From an uncultured Planctomycetaceae bacterium (lineage in GTDB: Bacteria > Planctomycetota > Planctomycetia > Planctomycetales > Planctomycetaceae): 64,000 bases of DNA. Position numbers and translations under genes: made by a program. The stretch spans positions 1-64,000 of the forward strand of contig CAIXQV010000991.1 of assembly GCA_903921605.1 (NCBI GenBank), written 5' to 3'. The notes under the pieces are model-generated. The model worked only from the letters and a program-made list of their open reading frames with translations, did not search any database and was not told the DNA's origin. This document shows positions 36,607 through 46,082 of the stretch, one piece after another; positions within the stretch are counted from its first letter, which is position 1; every line of letters starts with the position of its first letter.

Positions 36607-37977
36607 ATGTTTTCAAATTTGATCTCGTTCCTGCGTAACCCAGGATTGACCTCTACTCGACTGACAGTTTTTGTTGTCGTTGCATTAGTGCAGCAGGCTG
36701 TCATCGGCGCCATGCCAGATGGGGAGGCACAACACTCAGCCTTTTCGGGATCGCTCATACAGCCAGGGGGGGGCGATGGGGAGATTCTGCGTCGGTTTGA
36801 AGCAGACCTCTACACAATTGGCAGCGAACACTTTTTCTCGGTGTCGGACGACCTTCGAGCAGGGTGCCCATGGCCAGACAGCTTTGGCCTGACAGGCCCC
36901 GCGGTGCCCGGAGATAAAGTTCAACCTCACCTCGTCTACAACTACGATGGAACGATTTACCTGATCAACCTGCCCCCACTTATGACAGCCCTGCCCGCTG
37001 CGATCGCGCCGGACACCACGTGGGAGCATGCTGGTTGGCAAATGACGGCAGTAGAGGAGCAAATGCTCGATGGCGTTAGCGTATGGGTTGTAGATGCTCG
37101 GGAACGCCGAGGCCGTCAGCAATCACTCACCGTCGAGGCATCTTCGGGGGTTACTCTGAGAGCAGAGGCTGATGTCTTCATGGGCCAAGGCGACCAGTTT
37201 CGACTCACGCTCGCAAGAGCTTCATCAAAACAACTGGAGCCTGCCGTGGGAACACAGCTTTCTGAACTGAAAGGCCAACTTCTTTCGCTTCAATCCGCAT
37301 TGAAGAGACGTCCGGACTCTCATGGATATGAGTTATCCCAGAGGCAGGTGGACGATGTGCTGGCAGGGATTGAGCAAACCACGCGACTCGCAAAGGGTAC
37401 ACCTCTCGAAGATCTCGTTAGGAGAATGCGAACCGATGCCGAGCAGCAGCAAAAACGACTCGCCTCTGCTGCAAGCAGGGCTAACGAACTTATGAATTCA
37501 GACTCCCCTGCGTTCGTGCTGGATCTCGTCAGCGGAACAAAACTGGACTCCACTTCACTGAAGGGAAAGACCGTGGTTCTTCACTTTTGGGACTATCGAG
37601 ATGCTCCGCTATCGGAGCCCTATGGCCAAACAGGGTATCTTGAGTTTCTATTCAACCAAAAGAAGAAAATGAACGTCGAAGTTGTCGGCGTCAGCACAAA
37701 TCCTGATCTCCAGACTGCGGAGAATATTGGCAGAGGCAGGCGATCAGCGCGCAAGCTGTCAGAATTTATGAACCTTACCTATCCGATCGGACACGACGAT
37801 GGAGCCTTGCTAAAGTCCTTTGGAGACCCGCGAGACTCCAAAGGACAACTTCCGCTTTGGATCGTCCTGGCTCCGGACGGCAAAGTTGCACACTATCACG
37901 CGGGCTTTTATGAGGTCGATGCTTCGCAGGGATTGAAAGAGCTTGAAGCGGTCTTGTCAGAACTGCTTCGAAAGTAG
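36607..37977 (+). CDS. Exported redoxin/TlpA-like protein without CxxC
   Basis: 456 residues from ATG at 36607. A signal-anchor segment (about 18-35) is followed by a long middle region of unknown fold (about 40-300) with helical, charged segments. The C-terminal thioredoxin-fold domain (about 300-456) reads PAFVLDLVSGTKLDSTSLKGKTVVLHFWDYRDAPLSEPYG, and ends with LPLWIVLAPDGKVAHYHAGFY. At the redox-active site, DYRDAP replaces the usual CxxC, so it is probably a binding protein or chaperone and no oxidoreductase. The architecture echoes the lipoprotein at 11710. It converges with the methyltransferase gene with a four-base gap. Confidence 0.8.
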   Translation: MFSNLISFLRNPGLTSTRLTVFVVVALVQQAVIGAMPDGEAQHSAFSGSLIQPGGGDGEILRRFEADLYTIGSEHFFSVSDDLRAGCPWPDSFGLTGPAVPGDKVQPHLVYNYDGTIYLINLPPLMTALPAAIAPDTTWEHAGWQMTAVEEQMLDGVSVWVVDARERRGRQQSLTVEASSGVTLRAEADVFMGQGDQFRLTLARASSKQLEPAVGTQLSELKGQLLSLQSALKRRPDSHGYELSQRQVDDVLAGIEQTTRLAKGTPLEDLVRRMRTDAEQQQKRLASAASRANELMNSDSPAFVLDLVSGTKLDSTSLKGKTVVLHFWDYRDAPLSEPYGQTGYLEFLFNQKKKMNVEVVGVSTNPDLQTAENIGRGRRSARKLSEFMNLTYPIGHDDGALLKSFGDPRDSKGQLPLWIVLAPDGKVAHYHAGFYEVDASQGLKELEAVLSELLRK

Positions 37978-37981
37978 CCAG

Positions 37982-39280
37982 TTAATTAACTCGGCAAATC
38001 ATGACTTTCAGATACTCGGTCTCGGGGCACGTTACACTGACCGGATGATCGGATGGCTGGCCACGGTTTTCAAGAATCTGAATGTCTCTCCCCGTAACTC
38101 GCGCAACCTCTCCCAGCATTTCCTGAAACTCAGCGCGAGTCACAAGTCCTGAGCAACTGCAGGTCACCAGAATGCCGCCGGGTTTCAGGATCTCAACAGC
38201 CAGTTGATTCAGGCGAGAATATCCCGTGACGGCTCGATCTGTGCCTCCGCGAGTCCTGGCCATGCGGGGTGGATCAAGTATGACGGCGTCAAATGTCCTG
38301 CCCTGCCCTGCCATTCCTTCCAGGGCCGGGCGAACGTCATCTTTCTTCCAGCGGCACCGATCAGCAACGCCATTCAATTCTGCATTTGCTTTTGCAAGGA
38401 CCAGGGCAGACTCAGAGGAGTCGATTCCCAGCACTGAAGCTGCACCACCAAACTTTGCGGCGGTGATTCCAAATCCTCCTGAAAAACAAAAGGCATCAAG
38501 GACATCGAGCCCCTTCAGGTAACGACTCGCTGCAATACGGTTGTCTCGCTGGTCAAGGTAACACCCTGTTTTCTGACCCTGCTGTACATCGACACCGTAA
38601 CGGACACCGTGCTCCTCGATGAACAACGGGCGAGGCGGTTCCTGGCCAGCAATCAGCCCGTCGACAACTTCCAAACCTTCCGCTTCGCGCATCCCCTTCT
38701 CCGTGCGCAGCCAAATTCCTTTGGGCTGCAACTCTGCCTGCAGGGCCGCCAGAATTGGCTCACGATGCTGAAACAACGCCAAGCTGGTGAACTGCACGAG
38801 CAGGTATCCGGCATAAAGATCCACCGTCAGTCCCGAGAGCCCATCGGACTCACTGAAGATCAATCTGCATGCGGTTCTGGAGTCGTCGAGTTGAAAAAGT
38901 GATCTTCGGGACGCAACAGCCTGTTGAATCAACGGCTGCCAGAAATCGCTCGTCAGCAGAAGATCGGGCCTCCAGGAATAGAGACGAACAACAATTCGGC
39001 TGTTGGAGTTATAGAGGCCCCAGGCAATAAATCGCCCTTCGGAATTGATCAGACGAACCGCTGTTCCTGGTGGAATCTGATCAGGCATTGCCCCTTTGAC
39101 ATGGTCGACTGCTCCCGCAAAAACCCAGGGATGCCGGCCAAAAAATGGCTGAGCCCGGCGATTGCGAATCACAACGTCGATGGCCGTGACATCCGCCACT
39201 CCTGACGCAACGTCTACCTCTCGGTTCTCCTGAACAGGTTCACTGCGATCGGACGACATGAATGATTCTGGCTCGGACAT
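37982..39280 (-). CDS. Class I SAM-dependent RNA methyltransferase (RlmI-like)
   Basis: 432 residues. The N-terminal PUA-like domain (about 35-110; VVIRNRRAQPFFGRHPWVFAGAVD) and a middle domain lead to a Rossmann methyltransferase domain with DVLDAFCFSGGFGITAA, LGIDSSESAL, VILDPPRMARTRGG and CSCSG, the cysteine in the last acting as base or leaving group in m5C enzymes. This matches the RlmI family, which methylates C1962 of 23S rRNA; other members of the same group act at different RNA sites, so the exact target is not certain. A second possible start lies seven codons in. The four-base gap to the convergent gene means the two transcripts overlap. Confidence 0.9.
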   Translation of the reverse strand: MSEPESFMSSDRSEPVQENREVDVASGVADVTAIDVVIRNRRAQPFFGRHPWVFAGAVDHVKGAMPDQIPPGTAVRLINSEGRFIAWGLYNSNSRIVVRLYSWRPDLLLTSDFWQPLIQQAVASRRSLFQLDDSRTACRLIFSESDGLSGLTVDLYAGYLLVQFTSLALFQHREPILAALQAELQPKGIWLRTEKGMREAEGLEVVDGLIAGQEPPRPLFIEEHGVRYGVDVQQGQKTGCYLDQRDNRIAASRYLKGLDVLDAFCFSGGFGITAAKFGGAASVLGIDSSESALVLAKANAELNGVADRCRWKKDDVRPALEGMAGQGRTFDAVILDPPRMARTRGGTDRAVTGYSRLNQLAVEILKPGGILVTCSCSGLVTRAEFQEMLGEVARVTGRDIQILENRGQPSDHPVSVTCPETEYLKVMICRVN

Positions 39281-39337
39281 CTTTGAAAACAGCCTTCATA
39301 AGCGACGGACAAAGAAAACACAGCACACGTAAGGTGG

Positions 39338-39805
39338 TCAGTCACCTCGGAGGACTCGATGCTCCATCTCTTCCAGATACGCCAGCAATCGATCTCGTTC
39401 ATTCGACAAGTGACGAACCCGCAACAGCGATCGCACTCGAGTCCTGAGTTCCAGTCGATTGACCGGTTTAGTCAAAAAGTCATCACAGCCCGCATTGACC
39501 GCCTTCTCGATATCGCCCGCCTCATTTAGCGCGGTTACCATCAGGACTGGAATTCCCCGCTTGGCAGGATCACTCTTAATCTGAGAGCAAACCTCATATC
39601 CGCTCATGCGAGGCATCATGATGTCAAGCAGGATTAGATCGGGCTGGCGATTCTCGACCATTTGCATTGTCTGATGACCATCAGCGGCCATGAGTATCTC
39701 GTAGCCCTCATCCGCGAGATATGCCTCAAGCAATTCACGGTTCTGCTGAATATCGTCAGCAATCAGGACACATGACGATGAAATATCGATATCCGAAGTC
39801 TGCAT
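39338..39805 (-). CDS. Response regulator receiver-domain protein
   Basis: 155 residues, one CheY-like receiver domain (about 10-130) plus a short helical tail. Acidic residues D17 and D18 precede the phospho-acceptor D61 in LILLDIMMPRMSGYE; the T in MVTALNE and the K in FLTKPVNRLEL complete the active site. There is no output domain, so it probably acts by protein contact, as do single-domain regulators. No histidine kinase is adjacent. The C-terminal helix (LRVRHLSNERDRLLAYLEEMEHR) resembles the start of a coiled coil. Confidence 0.93.
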   Translation of the reverse strand: MQTSDIDISSSCVLIADDIQQNRELLEAYLADEGYEILMAADGHQTMQMVENRQPDLILLDIMMPRMSGYEVCSQIKSDPAKRGIPVLMVTALNEAGDIEKAVNAGCDDFLTKPVNRLELRTRVRSLLRVRHLSNERDRLLAYLEEMEHRVLRGD

Positions 39806-39985
39806 AGTTCAATGAATCCGAAGCCGGAGAACGCACCAACGCTGAATCAGATTGGCGCCAAACGAACAAAACGCTCAACAACCCCACTGCCCTGCCCCGA
39901 GGACCCGGACAGTTGAATTCACGAGATTATAGGGGATCGTCAGAAACTACAAAACGATGTTGCTCATGGCCAAAATCGACACCAA

Positions 39986-40540
39986 TCAGAGACCCGAATC
40001 AGCAATTCCATGGCGACGATCGTCCGCATCAAAACCAGCCACTTCGGCTCGCCTTTCCGCAGCATTGATCAGTCGCTGCAATAGGTGGGCACTGACGCCA
40101 CCGCGAAACCGCACCTTTCCGTCGATTTCCACAACCGGCACAGACTCACCGAACTGCCTCATCAGCTCACGAGAGTCATCAATATCGATCAACTCAATCG
40201 CGGGTAGTGCTCCCTGAAACCCCGCCAGAACGGCAATTGCATCGTCACACAGTGGGCAATTTTTGCGAGTAAAGAGCCGGCAACTGGAAAATAAGGGGCG
40301 CGCAGGAGGCTGCGTGCGGTGGTGAGGCGACCTAAGCATCATTGCAGCACAAAAGAACATGGCTCCACACAAGAGCAGGTGTAAGGATCGCGTGGAGTAC
40401 CAGACCGTAGGGAAATCAAAAGGTCGCATGTCCATTCGATCAGAGAAAATGAAAACCGCGAAAAGCGAGGACAAGACCATTAATCCTGAGCCAAGAATGA
40501 CTCGAACACGATCATTAAGCTCCAATTCATGCGAATTCAT
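39986..40540 (-). CDS. Membrane-anchored glutaredoxin-like protein
   Basis: 184 residues. Two hydrophobic segments (about 13-32 and 52-69) are followed by a glutaredoxin/DUF836-like domain (about 85-165) with CPLC at 95-98 and the cis-proline region SVPVVEIDGKVRFRGG. The active-site pair suggests thiol-disulphide or glutathione-linked reduction of an unknown partner. Topology puts the thiol domain on one membrane face; N-terminus Asp/Glu-rich. It diverges from dnaA. Confidence 0.85.
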   Translation of the reverse strand: MNSHELELNDRVRVILGSGLMVLSSLFAVFIFSDRMDMRPFDFPTVWYSTRSLHLLLCGAMFFCAAMMLRSPHHRTQPPARPLFSSCRLFTRKNCPLCDDAIAVLAGFQGALPAIELIDIDDSRELMRQFGESVPVVEIDGKVRFRGGVSAHLLQRLINAAERRAEVAGFDADDRRHGIADSGL

Positions 40541-40858
40541 CGCAAAGCACTCCCGTGACCACCATTCCGACTTCTGACGACGCCGTTTCCGGAACTCATC
40601 TCAAGCACCTCTGAATAAGAGAGGTTCGCAAGGAGCAGGAATTCCGAGAAAGGGAAAGCCTAACAAATCCCGCAATCTCTGCAGAGAGCCGTTTGGATTC
40701 ACGGCGACGACTCGTTCCGAGGGAGCGATTTGGCGGGCGCTGTGGTTGATTCTGATTTGTCAACGATAGACAGTCATTTTGAACTAAGAAAGTCGCAGTC
40801 AGAATCGTCTGAATTCGGAGAGTCTTCGTACTGATACACTTACGAAATTCTCTCAACA

Positions 40859-40896
40859 AACTGTCAATGGAATTCACGTGAGCTCATTTGACAGTT
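40859..40896. promoter_or_regulatory. Nested 38-bp palindrome upstream of dnaA
   Basis: Perfect arms AACTGTCAA (40859-40867) and TTGACAGTT (40888-40896) flank a central perfect palindrome TCACGTGA (40874-40881). Both share one centre, between 40877 and 40878. Right arm overlaps a candidate -35. Likely a protein binding site for dnaA control. Confidence 0.6.
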
Positions 40897-40915
40897 CTTC
40901 ATGTCTGGTTAACAT
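40888..40915 (+). promoter_or_regulatory. Candidate sigma70 promoter of dnaA
   Basis: TTGACA (40888-40893), a 16-base spacer, then TAACAT (40910-40915), four of six matches to the -10 consensus. It would give a leader of about 195 bases. Confidence 0.4.
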
Positions 40916-41115
40916 CGCCGCCGTTGAGTGAGTAAGCGCTCGGGGACGAATCTGCACTCGTCGTCGAGTATAACCTGTAAAAAATGCCAGTCCTGAAGCA
41001 CCGCCCTGCCCTTGAGGCGACAGGCGATGGAGTGCCGCGCAAGCTGCTTGCTTTCGCGAATTGCCCCGTCTTTGTCTGAGGTGATGCTGCGCGCTGGCGA
41101 AAGAGGGAGGGGCGC

Positions 41116-42711
41116 ATGACGCAGCCCGCACGTCAAGACGACAAACCGACGTTCGATGCTTCGTGCATCTCCGCGCGAATTTCGGTTTCCAGTTCTGCAT
41201 ATGCGCAGTCGTCGGTCGTATCTTCTGAACTCGATCGAATTACACATTCGGTCCGCGACTCCGTCGGTGAACAGAATTTCCAGCACTGGTTTCACAAGCG
41301 TACTCGCTTCGAGATCTCTGGCGATCGCCTGATTGTGCGTGTTCCGAATCCATTTATTCTGGGTTGGTTGTTGCGACGTTTCAGAACATCGCTCAATCAG
41401 GCTGCACAGTTGGTTCTTGGTCCGTCAGCTACATCGCAGTTTGAGGTTGACGAGTCTCTTATGCTGGAGGTTGCGGGGGCTTTCAGTGCCGTCGGGACGC
41501 CGGTTCCCGGGGCGATGAGCTCCGGGGCAATCGACAATGATGTGAAGCTGCGCCGAGACCCGGGAAATGGACCTCTTAAATCAACGAAGAATCTTCAATC
41601 ACTTCCAGCTATTCCTTCTGAATTTGACCGACCAAACTCCCTGAGCCTCCCGGGAAATCGCCGACGCTTCCGATGTTTCGACTCGTTCATCTCGGGGGAA
41701 TGTAATGACTTGGCTGTTCTGGCAGCCCGTCAGGTATCCGCAACTCCGGGAGAGAGATACAACCCGTTGTTCATCCATGGCGGAACAGGCACTGGGAAGA
41801 CTCATCTTCTGGAGGCGATTTATACCGAGGTTCGTAGAAAGCATTCTGAAAAGAATGTGATGTACCTGACCTGCGAAGCCTTCACCAACTATTTCACTTC
41901 CGCCCTCAGTTCACGAACTGTGCCATCGTTTCGCCAACGATTTCGGAATGTCGAAGTCCTGCTGATCGACAATATTGAGTTTCTGGACAACAAGAGGGCG
42001 ACTCAGGAGGAATTCCTTCACACGATCACTCAGTTGATCGACCATGGTGGTCAGGTCGTGATCTCTTCGGATCGACATCCTCGATTGCTCACGAAACATC
42101 GTGAAGAATTGACGACCCGATTCATGAGTGGGCTCGTTTGTCGAATCGAATCCCCTGACGAAGCCACACGGCACAAACTTGCCAGATCTCTGACTGCGGG
42201 CATGAAGGCTGTTTTTGCCGACGACGCCCTTGAATATATCGTTCGGCGATGTCGTCGCAATGTCCGTGAACTTCAGGGTGCCCTGAACCAGCTTGAAGGA
42301 CAGTTCGCGTTAAATGGTCGACGAATCACACTGGCTGTTGCTCGTGAAATCCTTGGCGAGATGGCAGAGGAATGCCGTCGACTTGTCCGAATCAGCGACG
42401 TCGAGAAAGTCGTTTGTGAGGTCTTTGGCGTAACCGTCGCGGATCTTCGATCTGCATCGCGCCGCAAAGCGATTGCCCTGCCCCGCGCAGTTGCGATGTT
42501 TATGTCTCGACGAATGACGAAGTCCGCCTATCGAGAAATCGGGATGTATTTCGGTGGACGAGATCATAGCACTGTCGTGGCCGCTGAACGCAAAGTTGCG
42601 GAGTGGGTGACAATCGGCGAACCCATTGGCCTTCCGACCTCATGCTCGGGACGAACAATCGGGGAACTCATTGACGAGCTGGAAAATCGTCTGCAGAACC
42701 TTGCCTGCTGA
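41116..42711 (+). CDS. dnaA: Chromosomal replication initiator DnaA
   Basis: 531 residues; the ATG follows AGGGAGGGG at good spacing. Domain I (about 38-105) has the expected WFHKRTRFEISGDRLIVRVPNPF. Domain II is long and variable (about 106-185). The AAA+ domain III has Walker A GGTGTGKT (222-229) and Walker B LLIDNIEFL, where the second Asp of the usual DD is Asn (N286, codon 41971-41973). The sensor-II region reads RRNVRELQGAL. Domain IV ends in REIGMYFGGRDHSTVVAAERKV, the DnaA-box recognition signature. It should initiate replication by ATP-dependent oligomerisation at oriC. Neither dnaN, recF nor gyrB is adjacent. Confidence 0.92.
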   Translation: MTQPARQDDKPTFDASCISARISVSSSAYAQSSVVSSELDRITHSVRDSVGEQNFQHWFHKRTRFEISGDRLIVRVPNPFILGWLLRRFRTSLNQAAQLVLGPSATSQFEVDESLMLEVAGAFSAVGTPVPGAMSSGAIDNDVKLRRDPGNGPLKSTKNLQSLPAIPSEFDRPNSLSLPGNRRRFRCFDSFISGECNDLAVLAARQVSATPGERYNPLFIHGGTGTGKTHLLEAIYTEVRRKHSEKNVMYLTCEAFTNYFTSALSSRTVPSFRQRFRNVEVLLIDNIEFLDNKRATQEEFLHTITQLIDHGGQVVISSDRHPRLLTKHREELTTRFMSGLVCRIESPDEATRHKLARSLTAGMKAVFADDALEYIVRRCRRNVRELQGALNQLEGQFALNGRRITLAVAREILGEMAEECRRLVRISDVEKVVCEVFGVTVADLRSASRRKAIALPRAVAMFMSRRMTKSAYREIGMYFGGRDHSTVVAAERKVAEWVTIGEPIGLPTSCSGRTIGELIDELENRLQNLAC

Positions 42712-42929
42712 TCCCGAGCATCATTGCCCAATGAGTGCTGCATTACGGTTGACGCTCGCGACTCTTCTTTCTGGGCGATCGACTTCAATTGGTGTGCGGC
42801 GATGCAATACACTGCCTTCCTGCGTGTCCACGGACAGGCGATCGATTCGAAAAGTCTTTCTGCCCGTAATCACGACAGCCAAAGGCATTTCCGAACTCCA
42901 TGCAGTGGCCCCAAAAGCGAGCATTCCCA

Positions 42930-45596
42930 ATGCGGTTCTTCCCCGTGCTGCTTCTGTCGACATACCTCATCCGGGCAAGTGAGAGTGCTGCGATCGATTC
43001 GATTCAATTGCCTGTTACCAAAGACAACTCGATCGTGATGGTCGACGGCGAATGGGAACAAAATGCGGGGCAACAGGGAAGAATTCGAGTGAAGGGCAAC
43101 CAGCATATGGTTGCAATCGCGTTTGACACATCAGCGATTCAGGGCAAGCAGATAAAGAAAGCGACTCTCCTATGCGTGCGAGGCGACCAGGAGATCAGTG
43201 GAATCACAGTTTCAACCATCGCGTCTCAGTGGGATGAGAATCACTCGAATGGGATTTCGGTGGGAGTCGACGGAATCCGGAACTGGGGATACGCGGATGC
43301 AAGATTTCCCGCTGTCTGTGGCGGCAACAGCTTTACCCTCGTTTACCAATCGCCGTCTGAACTGAAGGATGGCAAGTATCATTGGGATATACCCCCCGAC
43401 ATGATTCATGCGATGTCGACAGGCGTTGCTTACGGCCTCGCAATCCACGAACATGATGCCGACTATGGTCGTAACCCGACGATCTTCTCCAAAGAACAAT
43501 CAGGCAAACACCCCCTTTTGGTTGTCGAGCTCGAGGATCATCATGATCCCGCTCCCGAAACCGCAGCCGATTTGATAGTGATGGCATCTGACGTCGAGTC
43601 CGCAAAGCTGCTTCTTACATCACCCCAAAATGGATTTGCTTATGACATCACGGTCAACGACCGGCCTCTTGGGCGACACAATGTTCCTCTCATATTGAAC
43701 AACCAGCGACAATCGATTCCTTTGCGAGATCTGCCCGCAGACATCAATCCGGGTCGGCCCTACGAAATCAAAGTGGTGACTCTGAATCGTCGGGGGCAAA
43801 GATCAAGCCCTGCGATCATCCGCAATGTTATCTTGAGTACAAAGCCGGTGATCACTCCGGAAGCCAGAATTCCGGAGAAACGCCTACCGTTAAAAACTGG
43901 TCTCCGTGTAATTCCCGTCACAGATAAGTATGACTCTACTGGCCGTTCGGTGGGAACGCTGCCAGACGATTACCGTAGTCACAATTCATTGTTTGACGGT
44001 CAAAAGGTTCGCCTGACTGCCGCTGCAGGTGAGGTCGTCAGCTTCCAGCTTCTATTAAAAAAGGAACGTGATGCGAACGCTTCGATCAGGATTGAACTTG
44101 ATGATCCACGAATCCGCATCAATCTCTATCAAGCTGTGTATGTCCCGTCAGAGGGACGCCGGATTCCCGATCCCCTGTTGCCGCTGCCGCAGTCAATCGA
44201 TCTCGACGAAGATACCGACCAGGTGATCGTTGCCGATTTTTTTATTCCCTTCGACTCAATTGCGGCTCTTCGAACAGGCTCCATTAGTATCTCTGACGGA
44301 CGTAGTCTGCCTCTCGAGATTGTGGTACTGCCCATTGCTTTGCCCCGAGAGGCGACCTTCTTCTGCGAGATGAACAGTTATGGGCTGCCAGATAATGTTA
44401 ACGAATACTACGCACTGCAGCAGATCGCTTACGATCATCGAGTCCATTGCAATATCCTGCATTACTCTCACAACACGGCCACACCGGGATCCAGAAAAAC
44501 TAATCTGGATATGAGGCTTCGTTCTGGCCGCCGTATGGATAACAAGAGGTACGACAATATTCAGCCAGGTGACGTTTCAGGCTATTGGGATGACTTCGCG
44601 GAGGCCTTTGGACCTTACCTTGATGGATCTTTGTTCAAGGATAGCCATCGAGGGCCAATTCCCGCCCCGGGTTTCTATCTGTCTTTTCACGAAAGCTGGC
44701 CTCTGAATTGCCGAGCTTTTTTCAATGGCAATGCTGATGCATATCAAGCTTTTACTGAGCATCCGGCCTATGCAGAGACTTACGTGAATATCCTTCGCGA
44801 TTTCGTTCAGGTTGCAGATGCGAGAGGATGGAACAAAGCTGGCTTTCAGGTTTATTTTAATAACAAAGGCTCTCTTGCAGAGAAGTCGAAGGCCCCATGG
44901 ATCCTGGATGAACCCTCAAGTTTCTGGGACTATCGGGCTCTTCAGTTTTATGGAGGGCTCACAGATCAGGGGCACGAGAGCAGACCGAATGTAAAGATCC
45001 AATACCGAGTTGATATCTCACGCCCCGAATACTGCCGAGCGCAGCTCGACGGTCGAAGCGATCTCTGGGTCGTGGCAACTTCTGCATTTCAAAACTACCG
45101 CCGGCTGATCACTGATCGGATTGAGCGTGATCAACTTCGAGTCTGGATTTACGGTACGTCGAATCATGTTCATGAGACTAATCGGAATATTCAGGCATGG
45201 GCTGTTGATTCGTGGCAACATGGTGCAGAGGGCATCGTGCCGTGGCAAACGGTCAATAAGACCGGCAGTGCTTTGACCGAAGCCGATCAACTTGGACTCT
45301 TCATCTTTGACACGGCCCCCAGTGGAGAAATTTCGATCCGGCATTCAATGCGGCTCAAGGCATATCGGGATGCACAGCAATTGATAGAATATCTGACTCT
45401 CCTGAAGAAGCACCAAAACTGGACACAGAGTCAGATGCAGGACTTCATCCGCCACTATGTCAAGGTGGACGCACTCGTGGAAAAAGCCAATGACGACGAC
45501 GCTGGTACAACAACTTTCAGCCAGCTTTCGGCGATGGATCTTGAGGCATTAAGGACGGCTACGATTGAAGTGCTGATTGGCAGGCCGATCCAATAG
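42930..45596 (+). CDS. Exported DUF4091 family protein with N-terminal beta-sandwich
   Basis: 888 residues from ATG at 42930, giving a signal peptide (about 1-21). The first domain (about 25-200) has the pattern of DNRLRE-type extracellular beta-sandwiches (IRVKGNQHMVAIAFDTSAIQGKQIKKATLL). A Fn3-like segment follows (about 210-300). Residues about 310-800 are the large DUF4091-like region, a glycoside-hydrolase-like architecture, ending in RLKAYRDAQQLIEYLTLL near residue 825, which marks the C-terminal DUF4091 piece. It probably acts outside the cell on glycans or surface polymers; catalytic residues are not identified. The upstream frame without the signal peptide is unsupported. Confidence 0.85.
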   Translation: MRFFPVLLLSTYLIRASESAAIDSIQLPVTKDNSIVMVDGEWEQNAGQQGRIRVKGNQHMVAIAFDTSAIQGKQIKKATLLCVRGDQEISGITVSTIASQWDENHSNGISVGVDGIRNWGYADARFPAVCGGNSFTLVYQSPSELKDGKYHWDIPPDMIHAMSTGVAYGLAIHEHDADYGRNPTIFSKEQSGKHPLLVVELEDHHDPAPETAADLIVMASDVESAKLLLTSPQNGFAYDITVNDRPLGRHNVPLILNNQRQSIPLRDLPADINPGRPYEIKVVTLNRRGQRSSPAIIRNVILSTKPVITPEARIPEKRLPLKTGLRVIPVTDKYDSTGRSVGTLPDDYRSHNSLFDGQKVRLTAAAGEVVSFQLLLKKERDANASIRIELDDPRIRINLYQAVYVPSEGRRIPDPLLPLPQSIDLDEDTDQVIVADFFIPFDSIAALRTGSISISDGRSLPLEIVVLPIALPREATFFCEMNSYGLPDNVNEYYALQQIAYDHRVHCNILHYSHNTATPGSRKTNLDMRLRSGRRMDNKRYDNIQPGDVSGYWDDFAEAFGPYLDGSLFKDSHRGPIPAPGFYLSFHESWPLNCRAFFNGNADAYQAFTEHPAYAETYVNILRDFVQVADARGWNKAGFQVYFNNKGSLAEKSKAPWILDEPSSFWDYRALQFYGGLTDQGHESRPNVKIQYRVDISRPEYCRAQLDGRSDLWVVATSAFQNYRRLITDRIERDQLRVWIYGTSNHVHETNRNIQAWAVDSWQHGAEGIVPWQTVNKTGSALTEADQLGLFIFDTAPSGEISIRHSMRLKAYRDAQQLIEYLTLLKKHQNWTQSQMQDFIRHYVKVDALVEKANDDDAGTTTFSQLSAMDLEALRTATIEVLIGRPIQ

Positions 45597-45623
45597 GCCT
45601 TCCATTCAGGCTGTAACAGAACC

Positions 45624-45899
45624 ATGAAATACATCACTGAAGTCATTTACTTTTCCGGGCGTGTTCAGGGTGTCGGGTTTCGTGCGGCAACCCAACGGCT
45701 CGCCAGAGGCTCCGGAGTTTGCGGTTATGTTCAGAATTTGACGGATGGTCGGGTTGAAGTGTTTGCAACAGCTGAGGCGGCGTCGATTGACCGATTAATT
45801 TTGCGGCTGAAGGGGCTTTTCGGGGATGGAATTTCAGACGTTCAACGACTGCCCAGAATTGGCGTGGAGGAGTTTTCCGGATTTGGCATACGTCGTTAG
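45624..45899 (+). CDS. acyP: Acylphosphatase
   Basis: 91 residues, the family's usual length. It hydrolyses the carboxyl-phosphate bond of acyl phosphates. The signature GRVQGVGFR contains the catalytic Arg and the second motif GYVQNLTDGRVE the catalytic Asn. Small soluble cytoplasmic protein. It starts 27 bases after the DUF4091 gene. Confidence 0.95.
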   Translation: MKYITEVIYFSGRVQGVGFRAATQRLARGSGVCGYVQNLTDGRVEVFATAEAASIDRLILRLKGLFGDGISDVQRLPRIGVEEFSGFGIRR

Positions 45900-46082
45900 A
45901 CGCAGAGGCCAATGTGGCAATGTTTTCGCTTGGAGCTATCGAAAACGCTGCTAGAGTAACAATTGGTGCTGCAGTCCGCCTTTGGCAGATTTCCCCAACG
46001 GTGTGACCTGGAGCAACGTAACAGACTTGTACAGGCCAAATTGCGCCCGTTTTCTGGCTCCGCATTCGGGATTTTCTCTGTA

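Larger units (their letters stand above)
40541..41115. other. Region upstream of dnaA
   Basis: 575 bases without a gene. I looked for the consensus DnaA box TTATCCACA and close variants and for an AT-rich unwinding stretch and found neither. The nested palindrome at 40859-40896 and the candidate promoter at 40888-40915 are the only clear signals. Confidence 0.5.

Noticed and set aside
40541..41115. Origin of replication next to dnaA
   Set aside because: No DnaA-box cluster and no AT-rich unwinding region could be seen; gene context lacks dnaN and gyrB.
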